Below, in pieces: positions 20,168-33,349 of a DNA stretch of 64,000 bases (position 1 is its first letter; each line of letters opens with the position of its first letter). A model generated the notes under the pieces. It was given only the letters and a program-made list of their open reading frames with translations, did no database searches and was not told the origin of the DNA. This DNA is from Casimicrobiaceae bacterium (GTDB lineage: Bacteria; Pseudomonadota; Gammaproteobacteria; Burkholderiales; Casimicrobiaceae): NCBI GenBank assembly GCA_026646885.1, contig JAPKHK010000007.1, positions 224,067 to 288,066 of the forward strand, given 5' to 3'. The position numbers and the translations under genes are program-made.

Positions 20168-21148
20168 GTGTCCCTGCCGCTCACGATTAAACTGCTGCGC
20201 CTGCTGTCTCACCGCGAGTTTCGCTCGGGTGAGGATTTGGCTCGCGTCATGGCAATTTCACGCGCGCGCGTCTGCCAGGCGTTGAGCGACGCGCAATCGC
20301 TGGGTCTGCGAATTCAGCGGCTGCCCGGAAAAGGGTATCGCCTTGCCGAGCCACTATCGTTGCTGGACGGCGCGACGGTATCGAGTCGATTGCGCCCAGC
20401 CACCGGCCTCCAGGTCGAGATACTCGAGGTTACCCCTTCGACCAGCAGCACCCTCATGGCGGCCTTGGGCGCGGGTGAGGACATACACCGCCGCGTGTTA
20501 GCCGCCGAAATACAGACCGCGGGGCGCGGACGCATGGGGCGAAGCTGGGTTTCGCATTTCGGGGGCGGCCTCACTTTTTCTTTGGGCTGGCGCTTCGAGC
20601 GTGGCACCACCGCCCTGTCGGGCCTGAGCCTCGCGGTGGGCGTCGCGCTTGCCGAGGCGCTCGAAGGATTGGACTATCCGGAGGTACGCCTCAAATGGCC
20701 CAACGACCTCATCCACGCGCATCGCAAGCTGGGAGGCGTATTGCTGGAAGTCGCCGGCGATGCGCTCGGCCCGACGACCGTAGTGATTGGTGTCGGCATC
20801 AATTTGCGCCTGCCCCCGGAAGCACGGGAGGACATCACGCAGGCAGTGGTCGATTTGAGCGAAATCCGCCCGGGGCCGGCCGATCGCAACCTTCTTCTGG
20901 CCGCATTGCTGGATCGATTGGAACTGGCCTGCGAGACCTTTGCTCGCCAAGGCTTCGCACCCTTTGCCAGCCCTTGGCAGGCGCTCCATGCCTATCAAGG
21001 CCGCGCCGTCCGTCTCGTCGAACCCGGCGGGCAAACGAGCGAAGGCGTGGTCGAAGGTGTCGATGCGACGGGCGCGCTCATGCTCGTGGCGCCCGAGGGT
21101 CGGCGCCGCTTGTTGGCCGGTGAAATCAGCCTGCGGCGCGTGGCATGA
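20168..21148 (+). CDS. birA: Bifunctional biotin ligase/biotin operon repressor BirA
   Basis: Activates biotin to biotinoyl-AMP and attaches it to AccB (encoded at 2.6 kb). The N-terminal winged helix (FRSGEDLARVMAISRARVCQAL) is followed by the ligase core with the biotinyl-AMP loop AGRGRMGRSW near residue 120, KWPNDL and the C-terminal SH3-like domain. The GTG at 20168 gives 326 residues like E. coli BirA. An earlier in-frame ATG (20126) overlaps a -10-like TACAAT and is less likely. It overlaps coaX by 4 bp. Confidence 0.93.
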   Translation: MSLPLTIKLLRLLSHREFRSGEDLARVMAISRARVCQALSDAQSLGLRIQRLPGKGYRLAEPLSLLDGATVSSRLRPATGLQVEILEVTPSTSSTLMAALGAGEDIHRRVLAAEIQTAGRGRMGRSWVSHFGGGLTFSLGWRFERGTTALSGLSLAVGVALAEALEGLDYPEVRLKWPNDLIHAHRKLGGVLLEVAGDALGPTTVVIGVGINLRLPPEAREDITQAVVDLSEIRPGPADRNLLLAALLDRLELACETFARQGFAPFASPWQALHAYQGRAVRLVEPGGQTSEGVVEGVDATGALMLVAPEGRRRLLAGEISLRRVA

Positions 21149-21879
21149 TCCTATTGCTCGATGTCGGCAACACGCGCCTCAAATGGGCGCTGGCTAGTCC
21201 GCGCGGCTGGATCGCCCAAGGGGCGCTGGCTAACCAGGAGGTCGGCACGCTGGCTCTTTCGCAATGGCAGAATCTGCCGCGCCCGCTGCGCGTGGTCGGT
21301 GTGAACGTCGCTGGAGAGGCTTTGCGGGTGCGTATCGAAGGGCAGCTCGCCCGTTGGCGGCTTTGGCCGCAATGGCTCCGACCCACCACCCAGGCGGGGG
21401 GCGTGCGCAACGACTATGAGCAGCCCTCGCATTTGGGTCCCGACCGCTGGGCGGCACTGGTCGCGGCGAGACGCCGGGTGCAAGGCGCCTGCGTAGTGGT
21501 CAACGCCGGCACCGCGCTCACGATTGACGCCCTGGATGCCGCTGGGGTGTTTCGGGGTGGGCTGATCCTACCCGGACTCAATATGATGCGCCAGGCTCTT
21601 GCCGCCAACACCGCGCGACTTCAGGTCAGCGGCGGCATCTACCAGGATTTCCCCACCAATACCGCCAATGCCATCGCCACCGGCAGCGTTCAGGCGGCAG
21701 GTGGCGCGGTCGACCGACTGCGGCAGTTGCTCCGCCGAGAAGTGCAAGAGGTTGTAACGGTATTGTCTGGAGGTGCCGCCGCGGAATTGCAGGAACGCTT
21801 GGAGGGACCTGTGATCTGTCGCGAGAACCTGGTACTGGAAGGGGTCGAAGTGCTCGCCGAACAGGAGCCCGCACCGTGA
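21145..21879 (+). CDS. coaX: Type III pantothenate kinase CoaX
   Basis: ATP-dependent phosphorylation of pantothenate, the first committed step of coenzyme A synthesis. The 244 residues show the ASKHA-fold motifs: MILLLDVGNTRLKWAL (phosphate 1), GPDRWAALVAAR and VVNAGTALTIDAL (adenosine/phosphate 2). Its ATG overlaps the birA stop by 4 bp and its end overlaps the next gene by 4 bp, so the three genes are one translationally coupled unit. Confidence 0.95.
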   Translation: MILLLDVGNTRLKWALASPRGWIAQGALANQEVGTLALSQWQNLPRPLRVVGVNVAGEALRVRIEGQLARWRLWPQWLRPTTQAGGVRNDYEQPSHLGPDRWAALVAARRRVQGACVVVNAGTALTIDALDAAGVFRGGLILPGLNMMRQALAANTARLQVSGGIYQDFPTNTANAIATGSVQAAGGAVDRLRQLLRREVQEVVTVLSGGAAAELQERLEGPVICRENLVLEGVEVLAEQEPAP

Positions 21880-22538
21880 AGGGCTTTGTCTTTCTCCTCT
21901 TGCTGGCCAACTGCGCCGTCTTCGCCTTCCTGCAAATCGACCGCCTGGGATCAAGCGAAGCCGATCGCCTGGCTCAGCAAGTCCATCCGGAGAAGCTCAA
22001 GCCGTTCACGCACGCCCAGGCGAAGGCCATGGGCTTGGACAAACCCCTGGCCCAAACGCCAGTGCAATGCCTCGAATGGGGGCCATTCAGCGAGGCCGAA
22101 AAGGCCCGGGCGCTGGCCGCACTGGAGCAACTCGCCGAAGGCCGCGCGGTGAGCGCCAAGCCGGTGGAGATCACCACCGCCTACTGGGTGTTCATACCAC
22201 CTCTGCCCAACAAGGCGGCAGCGGACAAGAAACTCGCTGAGATCAAGGCACTCGGGGTGAGCGATCTGTATCTCGTGCAGGAAAGCGGCCCGCAGCGGCT
22301 GGCCATTTCATTGGGCCTGTTTCGCACCGAAGAGGCGGCCATGAACTACCTTGCGACCATGCAGCAGCGGGGGGTCAAATCGGCCAAGATCGCGCCGCGC
22401 GTGCAGACACTCTCGCAAACCCAGTTGGTCCTGCGCGAGCCGGCTGCGGGCTTGCTCGACAAGGTGACCGATCTGAAGCTGGAATTTCCGAACGCAGAAG
22501 CCAAGCAGACCACCTGCAACGACAAACCTGCCGCATAG
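21876..22538 (+). CDS. SPOR-like domain membrane protein
   Basis: A 220-residue protein with an N-terminal membrane anchor (about residues 2-20) and a C-terminal SPOR-like region (ISLGLFRTEEAAMNYLATMQQRGVKSAKI, about 145-175). SPOR domains bind denuded septal peptidoglycan, so a cell-envelope role is likely. The start is a GTG overlapping coaX. Proteins of this kind commonly follow birA-coaX in betaproteobacteria. No catalytic motif is seen. Confidence 0.78.
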   Translation: MKGFVFLLLLANCAVFAFLQIDRLGSSEADRLAQQVHPEKLKPFTHAQAKAMGLDKPLAQTPVQCLEWGPFSEAEKARALAALEQLAEGRAVSAKPVEITTAYWVFIPPLPNKAAADKKLAEIKALGVSDLYLVQESGPQRLAISLGLFRTEEAAMNYLATMQQRGVKSAKIAPRVQTLSQTQLVLREPAAGLLDKVTDLKLEFPNAEAKQTTCNDKPAA

Positions 22539-22609
22539 CGCCCCGGGGTTGCGCCGGGAGGCGGCGCGCAGGCCGATGTTAGAATGCACGGCTACCCTTC
22601 GGATCGGCC

Positions 22610-26284
<3,675 letters not shown>

Positions 26285-26302
26285 CCTGGTTTTAGGCCAA
26301 CC

Positions 26303-26890
26303 ATGAACTACCGCATTACCGCTCTGCAACCCCGGCTGGGCGCTGATTATCTTGCTTTCTTCGACGGGCCGGCCTTTTGCGACAACCCGGACTGGGCGGG
26401 GTGCTATTGCCACTATTATCACTGCCCGCTGCAACTGGACTGGAACAGCATGGGGGCCAAGGAAAACCGGGAGGCCATGGCTGCGCGGATCGAAGTCGGC
26501 GAAATGGAAGGTTATCTCGCCTACGAGGCAGACGAGGCGGTCGGCTGGCTCAATGTTCAACCCCGTCATCGCCTTCCGCACGCCTTCGCGCGCTTGCGTA
26601 TCGAGCCGACGCCGCTCACCGTTCCGGCCACGGACCTGGCGATGGTGCTCTGTTTTGTCATCCATCCACGGCAGCGTCGCCGGGGAATCGCGCGAGCGCT
26701 CCTCGATGGGGCCTTGCAATCCCTCGCGGCGAGGGGCTTCAAGCTCGTCGAGGCCTACCCCTTCAAAGCCAAGGACGGGAAGCCAGGCAGCCACTATCAC
26801 GGCCCGCGGGAACTTTTCGAGGAAGCCGGCTTCAGCGTCTTGCGCGAAGAGGCCAAGTTGACCGTGATGCGCAAAGTGCTGGAGCAGTGA
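26303..26890 (+). CDS. GNAT family N-acetyltransferase
   Basis: A 195-residue acetyl-CoA-dependent transferase. The acetyl-CoA loop is visible as CFVIHPRQRRRGIARALLDGAL (motif A, R/QxxGxG/A variant) near residues 112-135. The N-terminal half carries a Cys/His/Trp-rich stretch (DNPDWAGCYCHYYH) seen in a subset of GNAT proteins of unknown substrate. It follows metH by 18 bp and its stop overlaps the next start by one base. Confidence 0.85.
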   Translation: MNYRITALQPRLGADYLAFFDGPAFCDNPDWAGCYCHYYHCPLQLDWNSMGAKENREAMAARIEVGEMEGYLAYEADEAVGWLNVQPRHRLPHAFARLRIEPTPLTVPATDLAMVLCFVIHPRQRRRGIARALLDGALQSLAARGFKLVEAYPFKAKDGKPGSHYHGPRELFEEAGFSVLREEAKLTVMRKVLEQ

Positions 26891-27936
26891 TGGCGGAGCG
26901 CTCTCGGCTGCCGCATTGGCTGACCGGGATCTATGCGCTGCTCATCGCCTATGCCAGTCTGCAGCCGTTTTCGGGCTGGACGGATGTGGGCCAGCCTTAC
27001 TTTCTGTTCAGCCTGCCGGGCCGATACACGACATTCGACCTGCTGGCAAACGTCTGCGCCTATTTCCCGTTCGGTTTCTTTGCCGCCCTGGCCTGGCCGA
27101 AGCGGGCACGAGCCATCGCCGGGGCAGTCGGGTTCGGCGCATTGCTGAGCGTCGCCATGGAAAGCTTGCAGGGCTATTTGCCTGCGCGGGCGGCAAGCAA
27201 CCTGGATGTGCTGGCGAACGTCCTGGGGACAACTTTGGGTGCCTTGGCCGGAACGGGCTTGCGACAACATCCACATTGGGGTGGCACGCTCAAGCGCTGG
27301 CGCGAGGCAATCTTCCTCAGTAGCCGCAACGCCGACGCGGGCCTCGCTCTTCTGGCGATCTGGCTGATGCTGCAAATCAATCCCGCGATTCCTCTATTTG
27401 GCAGAAACTACCACCCGGCCGAAGTGCTGCCTGTGGACGCGGCCGGAACCCTGATCGAAGCGGCTCAGACTGCTTGCAACGTGCTGGGTGTCGGGCTGCT
27501 CCTGGGATCGCTGTTGCGGCGGCGCTCGCATTTCGGAGCCGCCATGCTGCTCCTGATTGGTTCCGGCCTGCTGCTCAAGGGCGCAGCGGCACTGCTGCTC
27601 ATCAAGCCAGCCGCCTGGGACGACTGGTTGCGGCCCGGAGTAGCCATCGGCCTTGCCGCGGGTTCGGTGCTGCTGCTCGGTTTGGTTTGGAGTCGCCGCC
27701 GCACCCAGACTCTGCTCGGGGCGATCGCGCTGATCTCCGGCCTGCTCGTCCCCGTGCTTTCGCCCGAGACCATTCTGGCCGACGTGCCTCTGGCATTGTT
27801 CAGCTGGCATTATGGGCATCTGCTCAACTTCAACGGACTCACGCACACCGGCCTTCTGGTCTGGCCGGTAGCCGCGGCTATCCAGCTCATCTTGGCGGGC
27901 ACCGCGGCCTCGAGTCACCGCGCCGATCCGGTATAA
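26890..27936 (+). CDS. VanZ-like family membrane protein
   Basis: A 348-residue polytopic membrane protein. The N-terminal 125 residues match the VanZ-like pattern (YASLQPFSGW, DLLANVCAYFPFGF, SVAMESLQGYLPARAASNLDVLANVLGT). The C-terminal half adds about six hydrophobic segments unlike the minimal VanZ domain. The ATG at 26890 overlaps the GNAT stop, so the frame's longer upstream opening inside the GNAT gene is not used. Function of the family outside vancomycin clusters is not known. Confidence 0.82.
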   Translation: MAERSRLPHWLTGIYALLIAYASLQPFSGWTDVGQPYFLFSLPGRYTTFDLLANVCAYFPFGFFAALAWPKRARAIAGAVGFGALLSVAMESLQGYLPARAASNLDVLANVLGTTLGALAGTGLRQHPHWGGTLKRWREAIFLSSRNADAGLALLAIWLMLQINPAIPLFGRNYHPAEVLPVDAAGTLIEAAQTACNVLGVGLLLGSLLRRRSHFGAAMLLLIGSGLLLKGAAALLLIKPAAWDDWLRPGVAIGLAAGSVLLLGLVWSRRRTQTLLGAIALISGLLVPVLSPETILADVPLALFSWHYGHLLNFNGLTHTGLLVWPVAAAIQLILAGTAASSHRADPV

Positions 27937-27970
27937 TTTCCGCACTTTTCGCCGCCTAGACCGTTCGCGC

Positions 27971-28279
27971 ATGAGCCATTATCGCCATCACGTATTCTTC
28001 TGCTGCAACCAGCGCGTCGAGGGTGAAGCATGCTGCAATAATCACGGCGCCGCGCAGATGCAAGCTTATGCCAAAGATCGCATCCGCGAGCTGGGTTTGA
28101 AGGGCCCTGGCAACGTGCGCATCAACAAAGCGGGCTGTCTCGGTCGATGTGACTCCGGCCCCGTGCTGGTCGTCTATCCGGAAGGGGTGTGGTACACCTA
28201 CGCCGACCGCGGTGACGTGGACGAAATCATCGAAACATATCTCCTCGGCGGCAAGGTGGTGGAGCGGCTGAAGATTTGA
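27971..28279 (+). CDS. Thioredoxin-like [2Fe-2S] ferredoxin
   Basis: A 102-residue ferredoxin of the thioredoxin-fold [2Fe-2S] class. Cysteines fit the family pattern: FFCCNQR, EACCNNHG and KAGCLGRCDSGP. Such proteins are common in betaproteobacteria next to hydrolase genes but have no agreed physiological partner. The stop overlaps the TTG start of the downstream hydrolase by 3 bp. Confidence 0.9.
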   Translation: MSHYRHHVFFCCNQRVEGEACCNNHGAAQMQAYAKDRIRELGLKGPGNVRINKAGCLGRCDSGPVLVVYPEGVWYTYADRGDVDEIIETYLLGGKVVERLKI

Positions 28280-28896
28280 TTCCGCACCAACACAACCAGC
28301 TCATCGACGGACCCGCGGGCAAGCTCGAGTTGGCCGTGAGCGCCGCGCACACCGACATCCTGCGGCCGGTGCCGCGGGGCGTGGCACTGATCGCGCATCC
28401 GCATCCGCTGCATGGCGGAACCATGGAGAACAAAGTCGCACAAACGCTGGCCAAGACCTTCGCCCTGCTCGGCTATAACGCGGTGCGCTTCAATTTCCGT
28501 GGCGTGGGCGCGAGCGAAGGCAGCTTCGACGACGGCTGCGGAGAAACCGAGGACGCGCTTGCGGCACTCGCCCACGCGCAGCGCGTGTACGGTGGTGGGC
28601 CGGTGGTGCTGGCGGGCTTCTCTTTCGGTACCTTTGTGCAGACACGCGTGGCACAGCGAATCGCCGCCGAGCGACTCGTGCTCGTTGGCCCTGCAGTAGG
28701 CCGCTTCGACGTCATGGCGGTACCCGCCAACACCCTCGTGATCCATGGCGAAGAGGATGATGTCGTGCCTTTGGATGAGGTTTTCCAATGGGCTCGGCCT
28801 CAGCAACTCCCGGTGATCGTGTTTCCAGGTTGCGGTCATTTCTTCCATGGCCGCTTGAGTCAGCTGCAGCAGGTGCTCACCGGCGCCTGGCACTAA
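28276..28896 (+). CDS. Alpha/beta hydrolase (serine hydrolase)
   Basis: A 206-residue alpha/beta-hydrolase. It shows the strand-turn HPHPLHGGTMENK, RFNFRGVGASEG, the nucleophile elbow GFSFGT near residue 118, the acid in HGEEDDVVP and the catalytic His in PGCGHFFHG. This is the short YdeN/COG2945-type esterase group with unknown substrate. The TTG start overlaps the ferredoxin stop, implying coupled translation. Confidence 0.87.
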   Translation: MIPHQHNQLIDGPAGKLELAVSAAHTDILRPVPRGVALIAHPHPLHGGTMENKVAQTLAKTFALLGYNAVRFNFRGVGASEGSFDDGCGETEDALAALAHAQRVYGGGPVVLAGFSFGTFVQTRVAQRIAAERLVLVGPAVGRFDVMAVPANTLVIHGEEDDVVPLDEVFQWARPQQLPVIVFPGCGHFFHGRLSQLQQVLTGAWH

Positions 28897-28917
28897 ACCC
28901 CTTTACCGCGATTCGCC

Positions 28918-29334
28918 ATGCTCTGGATCAAAGCCCTGCACATCGTCTTCGTGGTCACCTGGTTCGCCGGGCTTTTCTATTTGCCGCGGCTGTTCGTCTA
29001 CCACGCCATGGCCAAGGACCCGATTAGCATCGAGCGCTTCAAACTCATGGAGCGCAAGCTCTTCTATGGCATCATGACACCTTCGGCAGTCGTCGCGACC
29101 GCGCTTGGAACCTGGCTGTGGCTGGGCTACGGGATCACCGGGGGATGGATGCATGCCAAGCTCGCCCTGGTGACGATCCTCATTGGGCACCACCTCTACC
29201 TCGGCAAGCTCATGGGCGACTTTCGCGCCGACCGCAACCGGCACAGCGACGTTTTTTATCGCTGGCTCAACGAGATTCCCGCCCTTCCGGTGCTGCTGGG
29301 GGTAGTGATCCTCGTGGTCGTGAAGCCGTTCTGA
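28918..29334 (+). CDS. hemJ: Protoporphyrinogen IX oxidase HemJ
   Basis: A 138-residue membrane protein of the HemJ (UPF0093) family that oxidises protoporphyrinogen IX to protoporphyrin IX late in haem synthesis. The conserved KALHIVFVVTWFAGLFYLPRLFVYH starts the protein and HAKLALV and GHHLYLGK follow; four membrane segments are predicted. It lies 21 bp after the hydrolase gene. Confidence 0.92.
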   Translation: MLWIKALHIVFVVTWFAGLFYLPRLFVYHAMAKDPISIERFKLMERKLFYGIMTPSAVVATALGTWLWLGYGITGGWMHAKLALVTILIGHHLYLGKLMGDFRADRNRHSDVFYRWLNEIPALPVLLGVVILVVVKPF

Positions 29335-29344
29335 GCGGACTGTC

Positions 29345-30511
29345 TTGGAGCAATTCTTCGCACCCTGCCCGCGAGGCCTCGAAACCGCCCTCGCGCGGGA
29401 GATCGAGCTTCTGGGAGCGCAAGACATTCGGCCAACGGAAGGCGGGGTGGGCTTTTGCGGCGAGCCGCTCAGCGCCTGCCGAATCAATCTTTGGAGCCGC
29501 ATTGCCAGCCGCGTGCTTTGGCGGGTCGCACAGGGGCGCGCGGCCAACGAGGCGGAACTGTACGCCTTCGCGCATGGACAGAACTGGAGCGACTGGTTCG
29601 CGGGCCAGCGCACCATGCGCGTGGACCTCACCGCCCGACGTTCTACACTGAAGAGCCTGGAGTACGCGACCCTCAAGATCAAGGACGCCATCTGCGACCG
29701 CTTTCGCGACGACAAGGGGCTGCGGCCTAGCATCGACAAGCGCGGCGCCGAGGTGCGTGTGTTCGCTTTCCTGGACGGCGAGGAATGCACGCTTTATCTC
29801 GATACTTCAGGGGAAGCTCTTTTCAAGCGTGGCTATCGCCAGCGCGGAGAGGACGCGCCGCTGCGCGAAAACCTTGCTGCGGGGCTTTTGGCGCTGGCCG
29901 GTTGGGGACCCGGAACAGCATTGCTCGACCCCATGTGCGGCAGCGGGACGATCTTGATCGAGGCCGCCCAGCAGGCCCTCGGTCAGGCGCCTGGCCTTGG
30001 CCGGGAATTCGGCTTCCGCCATTTGACTTGGTTCGATGCCACCTCCTGGCGCGACTTGCTCGAAGAGGCTCAACAGCGGCAAAAGCCGCCCAGGTTTGTC
30101 GAGATCTGGGGGTCGGACGCTTCCCCCGGAGCGATTGCCGCCGCTCGGGCCAATCTGGAGGCAGCGGGCGTATCGGCCGCCGTGCGCCTCGAGAAAGTCG
30201 ACGTCCTGAGCTGCCGCGCCCCTGCCCCCAGTGGATTACTCATCGCCAACCCGCCCTACGGCCATCGCCTCGCCGATGAGGCTACCCTGGCCAAGTTCTA
30301 CCCTCAGCTGGGAGACACCCTGAAGCGCAATTTCAGTGGTTGGACGGCCCACTTCCTGACCGCGGACCCCAACTTCCCCAAGCTCCTCGGACTCAAGCCG
30401 GCGCGCCGGATTCCGTTATTCAATGGGGCTTTGGAATGCCGGCTGCTCGTCTACCCCCTTGTTTCGGGTGGCATGCGGCGGCCGGGTCGCCCTGGCGCGG
30501 TGCCGGGTTGA
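29345..30511 (+). CDS. THUMP-domain 23S rRNA guanine-N2 methyltransferase (RlmL N-half type)
   Basis: A 388-residue RNA methyltransferase. The N-terminal THUMP region (about 1-150) is followed by a Rossmann methyltransferase with LLDPMCGSGTILIEAA near 200 and the catalytic NPPYG near 303. It corresponds to the first half of E. coli RlmL, which makes m2G2445; the RlmK half is absent, so this is the single-domain form. The start is a TTG at 29345. The last 20 residues beyond YPLVSG are Gly/Pro/Arg-rich and probably not conserved. Confidence 0.87.
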   Translation: MEQFFAPCPRGLETALAREIELLGAQDIRPTEGGVGFCGEPLSACRINLWSRIASRVLWRVAQGRAANEAELYAFAHGQNWSDWFAGQRTMRVDLTARRSTLKSLEYATLKIKDAICDRFRDDKGLRPSIDKRGAEVRVFAFLDGEECTLYLDTSGEALFKRGYRQRGEDAPLRENLAAGLLALAGWGPGTALLDPMCGSGTILIEAAQQALGQAPGLGREFGFRHLTWFDATSWRDLLEEAQQRQKPPRFVEIWGSDASPGAIAAARANLEAAGVSAAVRLEKVDVLSCRAPAPSGLLIANPPYGHRLADEATLAKFYPQLGDTLKRNFSGWTAHFLTADPNFPKLLGLKPARRIPLFNGALECRLLVYPLVSGGMRRPGRPGAVPG

Positions 30512-30610
30512 GCGTGGCGCCCGCCGACCGATAGTCGGCTGGACCCGCCTTGGCGCAGCGACCTCGGTAGAATCGGCACCGCCAGGTTTTATTTCGGATC
30601 ATCGGAAAGG

Positions 30611-30802
30611 ATGCCTACCAAGATGTACGAATCCGAGCACACCCAATTCATGCGCGAGCTGTTTGCCCAGAAGCCGCATTTGGCCAAGGAGCAGCAGCGC
30701 GGTCGAGCAATCTGGTGGGACCGCCCGCCACTGAGTCCGGATGAGCAACACCGCGCGGCGGAGAGCCGCGTGAAGCAAAAAGCCTATCCGTACCAGGTCT
30801 GA
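30611..30802 (+). CDS. DUF3460 family small protein
   Basis: A 63-residue protein with MYESEHTQFMRELFAQKPHL and a basic C-terminus (RVKQKAYPYQV), the DUF3460 pattern typical of betaproteobacteria, usually ending in YxYxx. Function unknown. The ATG at 30611 or one four codons later may be used; a purine-rich GGAAAGG precedes. Confidence 0.82.
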   Translation: MPTKMYESEHTQFMRELFAQKPHLAKEQQRGRAIWWDRPPLSPDEQHRAAESRVKQKAYPYQV

Positions 30803-30875
30803 ATCCCGCGGACCGTATCAACAAAAACGGGAAAAAAAGGGGCCCCTGGGGAGGTCAGTAAAGGGGAGTAGAACA

Positions 30876-31649
30876 ATGCGCCGCGACGCGAACCAGATCT
30901 TGCCGGTACCGATGTACCATCAGATCTACCTGGTCTTGCGCGAGCAGATCATGGAGGGGCGTTTCGACCCGAAGCAGCCCTTGCCGAGCGAACATCACTT
31001 GTCCGCCCACTTTGGCGTCTCGCGCGTGACTTTGCGCGGCGCACTGGATCGATTGGAAAAGGACGGCCTGATATCACGGCAACGCGGGCGCGGGACCTTC
31101 GCCCTCGGCGAACGGCGCGGCGATACGCGGCGCGCGGACCTGTCGAACCTTCTCGCCAATCCGCCGAGCGCGGACTCGAGGGTCGTGGTCCGTGTCATCG
31201 ACTGCGAACTCGTTCAGGCTGCCCAGGATGTCGCCGAAGCTTTGCGCGTCCCCTTTGGCGCCGAGGTGCAAAAGGCAGTGAGGGTGCGTAGCCGCCGCGG
31301 CGAGCCCTTTTCGCACTTGACCACCTATGTTCCAAAGGAAATCGGCAAGCTCTTCGGCCGCGATGAACTCGAGGACAAACCGATGCTGGCGCTGCTGGAA
31401 GAGGCGGGCGTAGCGGTCACCTCTGCCACCCAGTGGATTGGAGCCAAGCTTGCCGACGCGGCGGTGGCCCCAGTGCTCGGGGTGGACGTTGGCTCGCCCT
31501 TGCTCTCGATCATGCGCGTGGCATTCGATTCGCATCGCCATCCCGTGCAATTGCTGCGAGGACTTTACCGGCCTGACCGATATCAATACGAAGTGCGGCT
31601 CTCCCGCACCAAAGGCAACGGGGCCCGAGTTTGGATCGCCGAGGGTTGA
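30876..31649 (+). CDS. GntR/HutC family transcriptional regulator
   Basis: A 257-residue regulator with an N-terminal GntR winged helix (YLVLREQIMEGRFDPKQPLPSEHHLSAHFGVSRVTLRGALDRLEKDGLI) and a C-terminal UTRA ligand domain (about 100-245). The first line of that motif is typical of HutC-type proteins that sense small metabolites. It stands alone, with no catabolic operon beside it, so its target cannot be named. Confidence 0.92.
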   Translation: MRRDANQILPVPMYHQIYLVLREQIMEGRFDPKQPLPSEHHLSAHFGVSRVTLRGALDRLEKDGLISRQRGRGTFALGERRGDTRRADLSNLLANPPSADSRVVVRVIDCELVQAAQDVAEALRVPFGAEVQKAVRVRSRRGEPFSHLTTYVPKEIGKLFGRDELEDKPMLALLEEAGVAVTSATQWIGAKLADAAVAPVLGVDVGSPLLSIMRVAFDSHRHPVQLLRGLYRPDRYQYEVRLSRTKGNGARVWIAEG

Positions 31650-31728
31650 GGGAGGCCGAACGCCGCGGTAGCCGGCGGGGAGCACCGCTCCGGGCTTGCC
31701 CCATCGATCCAGGAGAGCCGGCAGGCGC

Positions 31729-32934
31729 TCAGATACCTTGCAGCGTTTGTGAAATCGTCTGCGGCGCCTTGTACCAAGGGGTGTACTCATGCCGGCCAGC
31801 GGGCACGAGGTGATCGAGGTTGTTCAATAGGCGCGAAACCTCGGCGGTGAAGGCTGGGAGCGTAAATCGCGCGAGATGCTCCCGATGCGCTAAAGGATCG
31901 GGAAGGTCGACGCCTTCCTTGAGGCTAGCCAGATAGCGCTCGAAATCGGCGCCATTGTCTTCGCGCGGGTCGCGATAAAGGTACCCGGTCTTTCCCGGCA
32001 AGACCGTCTCGGTGAAGGGCGGTGAATGGATCGCCAAAACCGCGGCACCGCACATCTGCGCTTCCACCACGTTCCTACCCAAGCCCTCACGCTCGGGAAG
32101 CCCGGTAAGCAGAAAATCGATTCCGCCATAGACCGATCGCATGTCGCTCTGCTGACCCCAGAAGCGCACCCGGTCGGCGATGGGTTCCAGGGCACGCCTG
32201 AGGGTCTGCACCGCGCTCAGGCCACCGCTGCCGAAAATTTCCAGGTTCACATCGGGGTACCGGGCGATGATCGGCGCGATGATGGAAAAAAGTTTGGGAA
32301 ACTGTTTCATTTCCACGATGGGAGAAACGATCCCCAAGGTGAGGCCACGCCGCCGGTGATACTCCTCGGGGCTGCGCAATGCGCTGGTCATCGGTTCCAG
32401 CACTCCCAGGGCGCGCCCTCTGAGAGAGCTACGATCGTGTGCGATTTCACTGGTGCGATAGAGCGGCTGAAGCGGGCGGCGTTCCACCCGATCGACATCC
32501 GCTACCCCGTAGAGCGGCCGGGCGTAGCAAGCGAGCCCAGCCGCGCGAACGCTGGCGAGCACGTACTCGGATACACCCAGCGCGAGACGAAAGCGTCGGA
32601 AGGGAGAAAGCGCCTTGAGGTAGAGCGGCTGATGGACGAAGCCGACGTAGCGATGACGTTTCGCCAGCGCGTCACCCAAAAAGCCGTCGATGGCAGTGTG
32701 GCTGAACACCAGGGCGTCCCGGTTGGGCAGAGCACGCAAAACGTCCCGACCATTAGAGGCCGGAACCAAGCTTGCCTTGCCGAGGTCCAGGTTCTTCCAA
32801 TGATCGGCTTTGCCATTGACAATGACACTGGACTCGCAGCCCAGCTTCTGGAGCGCAAGCGAAAAGAAGCGCGTGTAGACTTCACTCCCGCCGAAGCCTT
32901 CACAGAGATTGATTTGGAACACGCGCATGCTCAT
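31729..32934 (-). CDS. Group 1 glycosyltransferase
   Basis: A 401-residue GT-B fold transferase. The acceptor half starts MRVFQINLCEGFGGSEVY; the donor-binding half shows LTLGIVSPIVEMKQFPKLF, VNLEIFGSGG and the E-x7-E-like stretch LLTGLPEREGLGRNVVEAQMCGAAVLA. The substrate is unknown and no other polysaccharide genes are adjacent. The ATG at 32934 follows GAAGGG; an ATG two codons later is equally possible. The 415-bp gap to tolB holds no other gene and its last 150 bp are AT-rich. Confidence 0.85.
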   Translation of the reverse strand: MSMRVFQINLCEGFGGSEVYTRFFSLALQKLGCESSVIVNGKADHWKNLDLGKASLVPASNGRDVLRALPNRDALVFSHTAIDGFLGDALAKRHRYVGFVHQPLYLKALSPFRRFRLALGVSEYVLASVRAAGLACYARPLYGVADVDRVERRPLQPLYRTSEIAHDRSSLRGRALGVLEPMTSALRSPEEYHRRRGLTLGIVSPIVEMKQFPKLFSIIAPIIARYPDVNLEIFGSGGLSAVQTLRRALEPIADRVRFWGQQSDMRSVYGGIDFLLTGLPEREGLGRNVVEAQMCGAAVLAIHSPPFTETVLPGKTGYLYRDPREDNGADFERYLASLKEGVDLPDPLAHREHLARFTLPAFTAEVSRLLNNLDHLVPAGRHEYTPWYKAPQTISQTLQGI

Positions 32935-33268
32935 CTTTCCCTTCTCTATGTGCGCTGCGAAACGGCGTCTGCCGTCTGCCCCTTGGTCGCATGGAACGCA
33001 CGCGAGGGGCGCCAGTTGGGTTCGCCACAGGCACAACCGCACTTTACTCCTGACGATGCCGTTTTGGCAGCATCGAGCGGTAAGGAAATGTTGCCGCCCG
33101 ATCACGCCTTCGCCCCACCACATTACGGATCATCGGCGCAAACTACTCCCGCTCCATCTCCGCTCGTCGGGACACCAACGCCGATCAACGCATCTGCTCG
33201 GTTGCACGACGTCGGGGAAGCATCCGAAGCTCTGCCTAGGCAAAGATAAGGGTTTCGCCTATTTCGGT

Positions 33269-33274
33269 TATAAT
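33269..33274 (+). promoter_or_regulatory. Candidate -10 box upstream of tolB
   Basis: A perfect TATAAT stands in an AT-rich stretch about 75 bp before tolB. No good -35 box is found at 16-18 bp upstream, so the promoter call is tentative. Confidence 0.45.
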
Positions 33275-33349
33275 CTTTAAGAGTCAATTTGTTAGATAGT
33301 TCTATTCAAGTGATTTAGCGGTATTTGCCGCCTTTTCTGGGAAACCGCC

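Noticed and set aside
22539..22609. Riboswitch upstream of metH
   Set aside because: Only 71 bp with no B12-box or S-box motif.
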